The notes: generated by a model from the letters alone, not told the origin. 64,000 bases of DNA from Aricia agestis (GCF_905147365.1 NC_056427.1:4035001-4099000), one strand, 5' to 3'. Counted from the stretch's first letter, positions 33,831 to 45,070 are shown. Program-made: numbers and translations.

Positions 33831-35589
33831 TTTTAGTGCCCTCCTAAAGATTTTAGTTTTGCTTGGTATATAAGGGGATAAATATCTAATGTTTTGAGGT
33901 ATTAAAACAATATGATAATCTATGAAATGGCGAAACAAAATGGAAATTCTAAGCGATTTATTTGACATTTGTATTTTGAATTACACACACGCATGCTATT
34001 CATTCGCGTCTAGTTTCTTCAATCTGAACTGACCCGAAGCAGATAATAAGCACTAAAAAAAGGCTCTCGTTTTAAAATCATTTTAACTGTAATTCAATGG
34101 GAGAGTCTAGAAAAACCTCAGCTTAAAATCGGTGACCTAGAAACATTTAAACACAACACGTCTTTTGTACGGGACAGTACAATTAGTAGTTTTACTTTTT
34201 AGTTCGAATAATTTAGAGACCAGACATTTTCCACGTATGTATCTTTCATTGAAATAAAATCTAAAACTAGGTTTCGCTCTAAATAATTCTAACTTGGAAA
34301 GACCTCTTTACACAGTCTATGGTAGAATTATGTAAGCTTTCTACATAAACATAAAGTTTATCTAGATGTTTCGGATAATCTAATGAAAGTCAGTAACCTG
34401 ATGGAACAGCCCAAATATACTGTTTTATTCAATTGCTACTTACTTTTTTAACATACAAAAAGGACCCTAAAATTTTTATGGCGATCTTGTCCCTATTCTA
34501 TGACCTTGAAAATATGCTATTGATCCATTAATTATAATCATTTATGAGGTATAAAAACATAATATTCACTTTTTAACTTATAATTCAACGTCTCGAACAT
34601 GTTATTTTCGTGCCCTGTCATCAAATATAGTGGTAATGACATTAATCGACATATAATTATTTGTTGTTACAATTTTTTACTATTGATTTATATTTTTTCG
34701 TATTGCGATGGAAAATTATAGGTGACATTGAAAAAACGTTTTCAATTGACAAACATTTCTGAATTTAGAAAAGAAACTTGTCGAAATTTTATATTATAAA
34801 ATATTTTATCGTTTATCGTTCGATCTCATCGACTCGGTTAAAATATTTTTTATCACGTAAGTTTTACATTTTTTAATATAAAAATTGTACAGCATTGTGC
34901 TGTTAATACATTATAAATATCCATGGCCTAGAATCATCCGTCTTATAAATAATATGGATTGTCTTGAAATTTCTATGACTAGTAAAATGTATGATTAAAA
35001 ATATAAGCCAAATCCAAAAACTTGCGGAGGTTTGAGTGTTAACAATTAATTTTTGACTCGTTTCGTTTTTGGAATTTTAGCTAAATATAATATTATAATA
35101 ATGTCAATTATAAAAAAAATATCAAGACAAACTATATTGTAATATTAAGTGAATTGTACAGAATCATATTGTATTTAAGATTATTGTATAATATTATCAT
35201 AATATTGAATTAGATAGTTTAAAATATTGCTCTTTAGTCGATTATTTAAAATCATAAAAAGTATCATGTTTAAAATTTTTAATATAATTTCTTCAAATAA
35301 ATTTACCTATTTCATTATAGTTAAGTATAGTTTAGTGGATATTATCAAAAGATTTTCTACTTTTTAAGCTAAAATATTATGTAAAATGTAACTCTCTCGT
35401 CTTTTGACGTTATAGATAAAGCTATTATAAGTTCAGTCAAAAATACTTTGAAATTTGGCTTCAGGAGCCAATTTATATCATGTTTACCACAATTCTGCTA
35501 ATATAATCTAGCATTAATACACATTTGATTCAGTATATTATAAGTAAAATGTAATAACATACAAAAAATAAACTTCAAACGATTTGCAG

Positions 35590-35800
35590 TTTTAACCAGT
35601 CGGAACGCATTTTCCTTGCTTTGACATCTCGACTCGACGACGGGTTCGGATCCCGCCTACGGAACAAAAAGTTTTCAAAAGTTCCTGGGTCGTGGATGTG
35701 TATTAAATATCTGTAGCATAATATCATAAAAATCGTTGTCTGGTACCTGTAACACAAGTCCTTCAGGTACTTAGCACGGGGCCAGACTGACGTGGAGTGA
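35590..35800 (+). repeat. Retroposon fragment with GGGTTCGGATCCCGCC
   Basis: GACTCGACGACGGGTTCGGA, AAATATCTGTAGCATAATA, ATCGTTGTCTGGTACCTGTA and CACGGGGCCAGACTGACGTG; recognised by style as a lepidopteran SINE or LINE tail. Confidence 0.45.
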
Positions 35801-36156
35801 AGCGTCATATTATTGTTACACAATATTTTTATGAGAATGATTATGCATAAATAAATATATAGCTCCATTACCTACATTAAAACTCGATCAAAATAATACT
35901 AGATTGTATTAGCATAATTTATTTTGAAGCCATTCTTTGGCTTGTTTTCGTACGTGATTTGGCTTTTTCTTACTGAACTTACCATAGTTACTAAAATGTG
36001 CTACGTAAAATTATTTTTCTGTGATAAATAGTGTAACGTGTGTTTTTTCTTTTGTAAATATTACGAGTTGTTAATGTAAAGCTTATAATCTTAGTTTAGT
36101 TTTTTTGGGGTGAACTAGAGTGTTAACTATAGTTACATTGTACAAATACTTTTCTA

Positions 36157-36162
36157 AATAAA
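36157..36162 (+). terminator. Candidate distal polyadenylation signal AATAAA
   Basis: AATAAA in CTAAATAAAATG, followed by T/G-rich TTTCATGTTTTATTTTGAGT. Repeats resume immediately downstream. Confidence 0.5.
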
Positions 36163-36198
36163 ATGAAACTTTGGCCTATTTCATGTTTTATTTTGAGT

Positions 36199-36370
36199 TG
36201 ATCAGGGTAAGTTCGAAAACAGGGTATGTCCAAAAACAGGGTATGTCCAGATAGCTTAAGTTAATAGCTTGAAAAGCCTAGCTTCGTAGTAAGAAACGCC
36301 ATCCGGTCTTGAATTGCTTATCCGAAATTACCCTGTTCCGATGTAACCCTGTTCTGAAATTATCCTGATT
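36199..36370. mobile_element. MITE-C copy
   Basis: ATCAGGGTAAGTTCGAAAAC at the left; CCCTGTTCTGAAATTATCCT then GAT at the right. Confidence 0.72.
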
Positions 36371-36392
36371 AAACATACCTCTTTTGTCTAAC

Positions 36393-36726
36393 TTTTAGGT
36401 GAAATAAGGGGGCAAACGAGCAAACGGGTCACCTGATGGAAAGCAACTTCCGTCGCCCATGGACACTCGCAGCATCAGAAGAGCTGCAGGTGCGTTTGCC
36501 GGCCTTCTAAGGGGTAATAGGAGAGGGTAGGGAAGAGAATAGGGGAGGGTACGGGAGGAAATAGGGGAGGGTAGGGAAAGCAAAAGGGTAGGGGATTGGG
36601 CCTCCGGTAAACTCACTTACTCGGCGAAACACAGCGGAAGCGCTGTTTCACGCCGGTTTTCTGTGAGGACGTGGTATCTCTCCGGTCGAGCCGGCCCATT
36701 CGTGCCGAAGCATGGCTCTCCCACGT
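36393..36726 (-). mobile_element. SINE-1 copy
   Basis: Full length but without a T-run: it starts TTAGGTGAAATAAGGGGGCA and ends CATGGCTCTCCCACGT. Confidence 0.87.
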
Positions 36727-36866
36727 CAATTAAGTATATAAATATACCCTTGAAATAAATTTCCTGAATTTCTGAATGATACTAGTATAGATATTTACTA
36801 GGAAGTACAAAGCGGATAAAAAATAATGTTATTTGAAACCAAAATCTTAATTCTTAGTCTATTAGC

Positions 36867-37293
36867 TATGTCCACACTGTGCACTTTCATCTTCAATTTT
36901 CGTCATCAAGTTTCATATTGGCGCATTCAATAATTGAATGCGTCAAGGAACGTAACGCCAATATTGTCATTTTTGAAGTTTTGGATACGGTCAGAGGACA
37001 TGCGTCGCGGGCATGCCTCACGTTTGCTGTTGATTGCGCTATAACGCATGCCCTTGACGAACAGAAAAATGCACAGTATGGACAAAGCTATTTTTCGTCA
37101 TCTTCTTTAATTCAACTTTCGTTTTGGCGCATTCAATAATTGAATGCGTCAACGAACGCAACGCCAACATTTTCATTTTTGTTTTTTGGATACGGTCAGA
37201 GGGAATGCATCGCGGGCATGCCTCGCGTTTGCTGTTGATTGCGCTATAACGCATGCCCTTGACGAACAGAAAAAGGTACAGTGTGGACAAAGC
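36867..37293. mobile_element. MITE-B dimer (two head-to-tail copies)
   Basis: Copy 1 (36867-37084) has both termini. Copy 2 (37085-37293) shares GGCGCATTCAATAATTGAAT, GGCATGCCTC-CGTTTGCTGT and the right end, but lacks the left terminus. Confidence 0.72.
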
Positions 37294-37429
37294 CATTGAA
37301 CACCATATTTGACAATAAGAATGAAAGGCGCAGCGCCTTAGACGGTCAATAATATTGCGCAATATGTAATAATGCACAATAAAAACCGTCTAGGGGCCCG
37401 CTTGGACATTAAAATGCTGCCGAGTTATA

Positions 37430-37756
37430 ATAACCAGGATCGCAAAATGTATGAAGAAGTAATATTACCGAGAAATACTTGAGTTTGCAGGAGCACATAA
37501 TATTTTATGAAGAGGTTACGATATTTGAGGTACCAGGAACGTATTATACAATATGAGAAAGTTATTATACTACCGAGTTATGAGGTTATAATATTATTTA
37601 TTGAGTTAAGAGATTATAATACTGCTGAGTCATGAGGTTATACTACTTAGTTAAGAGGTTAATTATACTTGAGGTACCAGGAACGCATAATACATAAAGA
37701 GCTTATAATACTATGAATTACTACCGAGTTAAGAGGTTATAATACTAACATATTAA
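37430..37756 (+). repeat. Degenerate tandem array (GAGTTAAGAGGTTATAATAC)
   Basis: AGAGGTTATAATACT, ACCAGGAACG-ATAATACA and TACCGAGTTA recur irregularly. The array resumes at about 38605-38665, so the MITE nest in between was inserted into it. Confidence 0.65.
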
Positions 37757-37818
37757 AGGAGGGGAAGTAAGTTATCTTCATACAAAGGTACCGCGCGTGG
37801 CTTGTATGTGTGCGCCAT

Positions 37819-38340
37819 TAGGCGGGTCCACACCAAGCGAGCCGCCTCGGGCGAGGCCCGCCGCGCGCGGCAAGCGAGCAGCCGCGGGCGAGGCATGCTC
37901 GCCGAGAGCGAGGCGGACGGGCGTACACAGCAAGGTTGCCTCGCTCGAACAGCCCGAGCCATTAGTCGACTCCATTTTTTAGATCCTTAACAGGAATATT
38001 CATTTTGCGGCTGATTTTTCTGCAAGAATCTTCCCTTATCCCTCTGTTAGTGTACGTACATTTGCGGCGTATAAACTTATTAGTTATCGACTCTGATCGT
38101 TCATTTTTGACCGCGGCACAAACAAAAACGTATGACGTCCACACTGCGCGAGGCAAACGACCGAGGCACCTTTGAGCATTTCAAAAAACCGACACCGCTC
38201 GGCTCCGCCACGCGCGCGCTCGCCCGAGCGTGAGCATGCGCCCGCCTCGGCCGAGCAACGTCCACACCAAGCGAGCGTACGGCGCATGCCGCGCGAGGCG
38301 GGCCTGGCCCGCGGCGGCTCGCTTGGTGTGGACCCGCCTA
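37819..38340. mobile_element. GC-rich MITE (GGCGGGTCCACACCAAGCGA)
   Basis: The left end AGGCGGGTCCACACCAAGCG has its complement at 38315-38340. Arms are rich in CpG (GCGAGGC repeats) around an AT-richer core (37970-38130). Confidence 0.75.
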
Positions 38341-38538
38341 TTGGCGGCTCTCGACATAGGCGAACGCGTTGGCCGACGCGTTGGCAGACGCGTTGGCCCA
38401 ATGTGTAGAACGGGCGTTCGCGCGTTGGCCAACGTCTAAATACCTACGGCCAACGCGCGAACGCCCGTTCTACACATTGGGCCAACGCGTCTGCAGACGC
38501 GTTGGCCAACGCGTTCGCCTATGTCGAGAGCCGCCATA
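38339..38538. mobile_element. Foldback MITE (GGCGGCTCTCGACATAGGCG)
   Basis: The arms are nearly perfect over ~90 bp, with GCGTTGGCC and GACGCGTTGG repeats and GTGTAGAACGGGCGTTCGCG. Loop near 38437-38450. Confidence 0.85.
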
Positions 38539-38701
38539 AGAGTATCAATGCGTAGCCACGTACGGCACACAACAAAATCTTGGCGAGTTTTAGAGGCTGG
38601 TACCGTACTACTGAGTTAAGAGGTTATTATACTTAAGGTACCAGGAACGCATAATACATGAAGAGGAGGCACAGGAGATTACAGTGGTGGGCCAAAGCCC
38701 G

Positions 38702-38922
38702 TTTGTTGTAATCCATATTAATATTATAAATGCGAAAGTGTGTCTGTCTGTCTGTTACCTCTTCACGATCCGACTGCTGAACCGATTTTGCTGAAATTTG
38801 GTATGGAGATACTTTGTGTCCCGGTAAAGGACATAGGATATTTTTTATCCCGAAAAAATGTACGGTTGCCGCGCGGTAAACGAATTTTGGCGCAACGGAG
38901 TTGCGGCCGTCATCTAGTATAA
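38702..38922 (+). repeat. REP-4 full copy
   Basis: ATATTAATATTATAAATGCG, GTGTCTGTCTGTCTGTTACC, ATTTTGCTGAAATTTGGTAT, GGCGCAACGGAGTTGCGGCC, CATCTAGTATA. Confidence 0.75.
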
Positions 38923-38930
38923 TATAAATA

Positions 38931-39217
38931 GTACCTGGATGACCGAGCCTTGCTCAGTATAGCAAACACTCATTGACTTCGTGTTACTTAATAACGCCAT
39001 CTACTGGTCGTTAAAACAATTTGTTGCTAACAAAATAATATTATTATTCGTCAATAGATGTCAGGAAGAGTCATATTTTTCATCTTATCGATTATCGATA
39101 AAACACGAATAAAAAGACATTTTCTGAAAATGATTCCTAGCTAGATCGATTTATCGCCCCCGAAACCCCCTATATACTAAATTTCATGAAAATCGTTGGA
39201 GCCGATTCCGAGATTCC

Positions 39218-39297
<80 letters not shown>

Positions 39298-39328
39298 AGA
39301 ATTGCTCGTTTAAAGATATAAGATTATA
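38931..39328 (+). repeat. REP-7 full copy with expanded microsatellite
   Basis: It starts ACCTGGATGACCGAGCCTTG and ends CAAGAATTGCTCGTTTAAAG. An A-run and about 31 AT dinucleotides (39233-39295) fill the short ATAT tract that other copies have. Confidence 0.8.
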
Positions 39329-39701
39329 AACACCATCCAAAATGTCAATTTCTTAATAATACGATTACAGAGATCACATTTCCTCCTTGTCACCCCTTTT
39401 AAAAGCTATCTGCTGTCCTTGTCGAGGGACAGGGACAAAATTGTATATCCTACAAAAATTTCCTTAGTTGCCATGCCACTGATTACAGAATATGTGCCCT
39501 TACCCTTTGAATAATGCCCAAAAGGCCTACGTGGTAGGAGTTTTTATTGGCCGTCATATTCCAAGATATTATCCAGACATAAGGGAAAATGCTTATTGTG
39601 TCTATATTGAATATGGGATATTACATTTGTGAGTTGAATGCTGAGCAGTTTTCATTAAAAACGGATTTTATATCAAACTAGCTTGTCTCGGCAAACGTTT
39701 C
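39329..39701. other. No gene seen
   Basis: Unique-looking intergenic sequence. Confidence 0.45.
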
Positions 39702-40021
39702 TTTTTTTTTATGAAAGAAGGGGGCAAACGAGCAATCGGGTCACCTGATGGAAAGCAACTGCCGTCGCCCATGGACACTCGCAGCATCAGAAGAGCTGCA
39801 GGTGCGTTGCCGGCCTTTTAAGAGGGAATAGGGTAATAGGGGAGGGTAGGGATGGGAAGGGAATGGAATAGGGGAGGACAGAGAAGGGAATTGGGCCTCC
39901 GGTAAACTCACTCACTCGGCGAAACACAGCGCAAGCGCTGTTTCACGCCGGTTTTCTGTGAGAACGTGGTATTTCTCCGGTCGAGCCGGCCCATTCTTGC
40001 CGAAGCATGGCTCTCCCACGT
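39702..40021 (-). mobile_element. SINE-1 copy
   Basis: T-run, ATGAAAGAAGGGGGCAAACG, end TGCCGAAGCATGGCTCTCCC. Confidence 0.88.
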
Positions 40022-40935
40022 ATAAATGCGTGCTTTCTTTGCCATATAAAGTATTTCGCCCGTATTATTTTATTGAAGTGACTAAATAAGTATGTCACCA
40101 TGGCAATGTCCATCGCTATCCCGTCGCACAAACAATAGTTGCCGTCAGTCTCGAGTTGTAATAATTTACTATTATTTATTCAACAAATGCACTTAACAAT
40201 ATAAATTATAAAGTACCCAGTAGCCGATTCTCAGACCCACTGAACATGCATATAAAATTTGGTTAAAATTAGTAAAGCCGTTTCGGAGGAGTACGCGGCC
40301 TAACATTGTGACACGAGAATTTTATATATAAGATATTAACGATTCGCACTAGCCTAGTTTTGCTCAAAGGTTTGAGGGTTCCGTAACTAAAGGGTAAAAC
40401 CGGCCAAGTGCGTGTCGGGCCACGCGCAATATAGGGTTCCGTAGTACCGCTAATTTTTTATTGGTCAATGACTTTTATAACGTGTTTTACACTACTAACA
40501 ACATCATCTCAGTTACGTTCAAAGGAACGAAAAGTTCCTTTATAATACTTACGTTACATTTTTTTTAGTTGATCGACAGTTACTCAATAACTTATGAAGT
40601 CTTCTTAGCCGTGATAGTTTTCCTTTTAAATTCAGCATATTTCCTACTGTCGTGAATATTTTCTCATATAACCGTTTAGCTGGTAGAAGGGGGGACACTG
40701 GACTCTAACGATTTTTCTCACTTTAAAACTTCTTATTTCACAAATGGATCCCTAAATCGGAAAATGATCTATGAATACTTTAAAAAAAAACTATCCAACG
40801 ATACCCCACACGGTGGGGTGGGCGCGAAAAAAAATTCATCACCGCTTGAGTCAGTCAAGGTTTTTTTATATTATGTAGATGTATTATCATCATTCAGCCA
40901 AGGTGTGACGACGCAGCTCGGCTTTTAGCTAGTTT
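40022..40935. repeat. Intergenic DNA with REP-6, 5030-type and REP-10 fragments
   Basis: 40388-40445 has GGCCAAGTGCGTGTCGGGCC (REP-6). 40681-40860 resembles 5095-5290 (GGGGGACAC, GATACCCCACACGG). 40885-40935 (TCAGCCAAGGTGTGACGACG, AGCTCGGCTTTTAGCTAGTT) is REP-10. Confidence 0.5.
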
Positions 40936-41414
40936 ATATCTTTAGAATATTTGAGCCCTAATAACAGCAGATTTTTATTTTAATTCAATATTAAATAAAA
41001 TTTTTAAAATAATAATATTATTAAATCTTTAGTAGGTTAGCTGTAGGAGTATTGTTATTGTAATATTAAGTAATAAAAACATAATATTATATTTAGATCT
41101 TGTCTGAAGGTGAAGTGTGAACCTGTCCTTCTCAATGTCATCATTAAAATTTCAGGGCTGCCATTGATTTACTATACCTAGGGACATCTTTCATAAATTT
41201 TCTGTAGATAGGTTAAAACTACTTATTTAAAGATATTTTGTGTACAAGATCTTAATTGGTATTATTAATAGTCAGTAAAAAAAAGTGTAACCGCCCATGC
41301 AAAACCGCCCATAGAAAGTTTTGCGACTATAATAATATTACATTATTTTTAAAATTAATGCTTAATTTTGTGCTGAAATTATTAGTGTATGCAACGATGA
41401 TCAAGGTTAAAAGT
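40936..41414. other. AT-rich intergenic DNA, no gene seen
   Basis: No repeat or credible frame. Confidence 0.45.
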
Positions 41415-41664
41415 CAAAAATCGGCCAAGTGCGAGTCGGACTCGCGCACGATTGGTTCCGTACCGATACAGAGCAAAAATAGGCTAAAAATTGTGTTAGT
41501 AAACCCTTAGTGTCATTCAGACTGCAACGCGACGAGGCGAGGCGAGGCGCGGCGCGGCATTTTGTATGGATTTGACAGATTTCAATTATGTGAGACGTCT
41601 TGCGAATCAGTCATTATTTTAGAAATGCATCTACGCGTCGCGTTGCGGTTTGAATCAACCCTTA
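41415..41664. mobile_element. REP-6 fragment interrupted by hAT-like MITE
   Basis: REP-6 (AAAAATCGGCCAAGTGCGAG, GAGCAAAAATAGGCTAAAAA) ends at 41509 in AACCCTTA, which recurs at 41657-41664. Between them lies a foldback with CATTCAGACTGCAACGCGAC and its complement. An 8-bp duplication fits hAT elements. Confidence 0.62.
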
Positions 41665-42307
41665 TGGTTGCTTGGTGCAATCTCGCCTTTACAAATGTAA
41701 GGTAGATTTTTGAAGCGATATCTGTACTTATGGTACGTCGATGTGTGAAGACTCAACGACAGTGAGCAATGTGACATTGAGAGCATGTCTAAGAGTCCTA
41801 GCTCAGCGGTCATCTCGGAACTATTTTAGCCGTATACGTGAATGACTTGAAGAATATTTTCAGAGTTTGAGAAAAACCTAATACTTAGTTTCTTCGCATG
41901 AAAAATTCTGATTTTTCCAATTTTCATTTTCTTTTGTCTTGAAGGCAATACTCCCTAATCCTGATGATGCATCGCAGAAAGTTACTTTTACAAAAAATAC
42001 TTATAAAAGTTAACTTGTCATATAATTGTGTGCATCGCACCTTAAAATAAGGAAACATTTATGAGGCTTTGACTTCTTCTACCTAAAGACGACAGAGAAA
42101 GGATTTATTTAGGATTTAATTAAACATAAATAAACATAATATAACAATATTTATATATAATTAAATGAGATAGTTATTTATACTTAGTTAATAAGATATA
42201 CACAAACTTATTGCAAATCTGTATCTACCTATAGTTTTATAAAGCTGAATTTGTTTGAAAGTCCTAATCTCACGAACTATACTCGTAGTATCGATTTCTG
42301 TGTAACA
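41665..42307. other. No gene seen
   Basis: AT-rich intergenic DNA. Confidence 0.45.
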
Positions 42308-42872
42308 AGATGACGCCCGTAACTCCGTTGCACCAAAATTCGTGTATCGCGTGCGAACCGTACATTTTTCCATGACAAAAAGTATCCTATGTCCTTTCCC
42401 GGGACTCGAAGTATCTCCATAGCAAATTTCAGCAAAATAGGTTCATGGATTTGGGCGTGAATAGGTTAGGGAGTGTCCACAAATTACGTGAGGTGTTTTT
42501 TAAATTTTTTTAGTCCCCCCGCCCCCTGGATTTAGTGAGATTTTATTCAACCCCCCCTCCCCCCCACAAATCTCACATGAGATTTTGCAAAATGTGGGTT
42601 TCTTACGTAAACGTTTGGTTTGACAGTCAGTAGATTTTCTTTCGAACGAATTTGTGAATGATCTTAATCGTATTACGATTAAATCTTAAGCATACATACA
42701 ATCTGGATGAAATTGACCTAAATAGTATTATTTTGTTGAGATAAAAATTACGTGAGATCTCCCCAAAGTGAGATTAAATGAGATTTGACTTGACCCCTTC
42801 CTCTCCTAAACACCTCAGGTAATTTGTGGACAGATAGACAGACACACTTTCGCATTTATAATATTAGTATGG
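42308..42872 (-). repeat. REP-4 copy split by a MITE
   Basis: REP-4 left part 42308-42470 (GATGACGCCCGTAACTCCGT to GGGCGTGAATAGGTTAG) and right part 42833-42872 (AGATAGACAGACACACTTTC). Confidence 0.75.
42471..42832. mobile_element. MITE with TGTCCACAAATTACGTGAGG termini
   Basis: Ends GTGTCCACAAATTACGTGAG and the complement of CTCAGGTAATTTGTGGAC differ at one base. The core has CCCCCCTCCCCCCCAC and ACATGAGATTTTGC. Confidence 0.8.
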
Positions 42873-43385
42873 ATATTTCGTCTTTCTATAGACAGACAGA
42901 CAGACATGTGAACAGGGGAATCTTTTAAAAATATCACGTCTAGCTTTTATAGCTCTTGTTCCCATAAAAAGAACTTACGGGCGCAGGGAACAGTAATTTG
43001 GGCTATATACACACAGGACACGCCAATAACGACCTTATGAATCTTGCAATAAAGTCGATAATGGTTTGAAGGAAATGGAACTTGTGGAACGAATTTCAAT
43101 CTTATGCTTATAGACATAGAGTCCATAATAGTTTGTGAAATTGAGATCCGTCAAGCGAATGTCAGCTTTATGATCCAAACGATAATGATTAATTTCCTCC
43201 GTGTGATCTACAAAAATAGCGGCAGAAGGAAGGATATGTCTAGATCATTCTCGTTTTCATTTTGTTCGGTAGATCTTTGTAATTGGTGTAACGGGTAACC
43301 GATATCAAACGTAGTGGACGTATAGAGAAAATTGATAAAATTGTCTCAAGGCTAGTAGTGAGTCACCAGTGCAAACAAATACTCG
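42873..43385. other. No gene seen
   Basis: A 64-codon frame at 43104 is unsupported. Confidence 0.45.
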
Positions 43386-43601
43386 AAGACTGCCGCGGTA
43401 AAGCTATTGCATTAGCATTTTTTATCAACTTATGCAAATATTATTCACATACAGTCGCACGCACACACCATGCCGAAGTCTGGCTAACCTAACCACTCCG
43501 ACCGGTGCAGCGGGCACCGGTCGGAGTGGGTGGTGTTAGGTTATTTTCGTTACGGATTGTTTTCATTCGGTCGGCGCGTTCAAAGCCCGCGATAAAAGCT
43601 A
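43386..43601 (+). repeat. REP-5 copy with internal perfect hairpin
   Basis: AGACTGCCGCGGTAAAGCTA through GCCCGCGATAAAAGCTAT. CACTCCGACCGGTGC (43494) pairs exactly with 43514-43528. Confidence 0.68.
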
Positions 43602-43714
43602 TCCGGTAAACTCACTCACTCGGCGAAACACAGCGCAAGCGCTGTTTTACGCTGGTTTTTGGGAGCCCGTGGTATTTCTCCGGTCGAGCCGGCCCATTGG
43701 TGCCGAAGCAAGGC
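43602..43714 (-). mobile_element. SINE-1 head fragment
   Basis: TCCGGTAAACTCACTCACTC to CGGCCCATTGGTGCCGAAGC: only the 5' third of the element. Confidence 0.82.
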
Positions 43715-43728
43715 TTTTATTCAATTAG

Positions 43729-43935
43729 TATCCATACTAATAACGTAAATGCGAAAGTGTGTCTGTCTGTCTGTCTGTTTCGTGTACACGCCTAGTAAAC
43801 CGCTAAACCAATTTTGCTGAAATTTGGTATGGAGATACTTTGAATTCCGAAAAATAACAATATTTATCCCGGAAAATGTACGGTTCCCGCGCGATAAACT
43901 AATTTGGCGCAACGGAGTTGCGGGCGTCATCTACT
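43729..43935 (+). repeat. REP-4 full copy
   Basis: CATACTAATAACGTAAATGC, GTGTCTGTCTGTCTGTCTGT, GGCGCAACGGAGTTGCGGGC, GTCATCTACT. Confidence 0.72.
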
Positions 43936-44287
43936 TTTATATATTTAAATATAGTTTTATATTTAAAGCCTTATTTTGGTGTTGATATAAAAACCTTTCA
44001 AAGATCTTTTCATCTCTCGACACATCAAAAGGTGCTTTTTGTTGATAAATCCTAATTAAAATAACAAGTGCCGTTGACTGAAGTGCTTAAAAGATAAGAA
44101 AAGGGCAAAGTAAAGTTAATGAAGATAGCAATTAAAAGGAGTGACTTCAAATGTGCCTCGAGAACACCTGATCCCTTAGCCTACAAGTTTTCTTTATTGC
44201 TTGTTTATAGACTCGCCGATGTGTGGAATTGACATGACGTGAATCAAAAGTCAATTTGACTTGGTGAAAATATATTGGCTAAGCACC
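43936..44287. other. No gene seen
   Basis: Unique-looking AT-rich DNA. Confidence 0.45.
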
Positions 44288-44333
44288 TTTCTAGACGTCG
44301 CGAGTACTTTCCAGTACTCGCGACGTCTAGAAA
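44288..44333. repeat. Perfect hairpin, 21 bp arms, 4 nt loop
   Basis: TTTCTAGACGTCGCGAGTAC (from 44288) is exactly complemented at 44313-44333 around the loop TTCC. Confidence 0.9.
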
Positions 44334-44496
44334 AGAAACCATATAACTGTATCAACAGTATCAACGTTCCGAAATATACGCCAGTGCATTGACGTATATG
44401 ACTTTGTTGCGATGTCATTTTATTACGTCACACTTGTCTCACCAGTAAACTATTATGGCGTGGAATAAATAACGCCTTGAGCACTGGCCAGTATTT

Positions 44497-44678
44497 TGAT
44501 CCACGCGTCGGATGGGCACGTAAAAAGTCGGTCCTATACCTGCTATTTCGCTAGTCGTGACGGTCATTTTCCCCACTGAGTGACAAGAGCAAAGGGAGAG
44601 TACTCTCGTGTACTGCGCACATACTTGGGCACTATCAAATGACTCCTATGTAGATTTAATTTTAACCAGACCGGTTTC
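44497..44678 (+). mobile_element. SINE-2 body without tRNA head
   Basis: CACGCGTCGGATGGGCACGT, AAAAAGTCGGTCCTATACCT, GTGTACTGCGCACATACTTG, ATGACTCCTATGTAG. Confidence 0.65.
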
Positions 44679-45070
44679 AACATCTTATGTATCGAGCCGG
44701 CACGTTCGTGCTAAAGCACATCTGATTGCCACTCTTGTTCTGTAACTTGTGTACAAAAGTTTTTACTTCAAATTGAGGGTAGAAAGTTATTTAAATAGCG
44801 CCATCTGTTAAGTTCATTAAGAATTAACCGTCGAGCATTCGAAATTCGAATTTTAAATAGAGTTTTTACGAATTCGTGATCGTTTTAAACTTTGTCCTAA
44901 GTCTTGTTCACAGAAATTGTTGGAAACTTAAAAGAAAGGATTTATTTTGCAAAAGCGTTCTGATAAATCCTGATAAAACGTATTAAGGTCACTTACAACT
45001 AGACAAAACGCGACGCAGTATAAAAATCGCAATTTTTGATTTCACTACATTTTGGGAATAATATTCAGTC
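44679..45070. other. No gene seen
   Basis: A weak SINE-1-like word (GAGCCGGCACGTTCGTGC) lies at 44695. Confidence 0.45.

Larger units (their letters stand above)
31531..36175 (+). other. kirre/rst: Probable long 3' UTR of the receptor gene
   Basis: About 4.6 kb of AT-rich sequence, poor in SINEs and MITEs compared with both sides. AATAAA occurs near 32239, 33026, 35566 and 36157. Exact TGTAAATA (Pumilio-type) words lie at 31580, 32014 and 36053. Length and end are inferred; no transcript data. A 65-codon frame at 32330 is not supported. Confidence 0.55.
37757..38605. mobile_element. MITE-A copy carrying a nested GC-rich foldback cluster
   Basis: The MITE-A left arm (37757-37818) matches 541-602 and resumes at 38539 with AGTATCAATGCGTAGCCACG; its right arm is missing. 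37819-38538 is inserted. Frames called here on both strands come from palindromic GC-rich DNA. Confidence 0.78.

Noticed and set aside
37753..38439. Many overlapping frames on both strands in GC-rich DNA
   Set aside because: Palindromic CpG-rich MITEs give mirror-image frames; no known domain.
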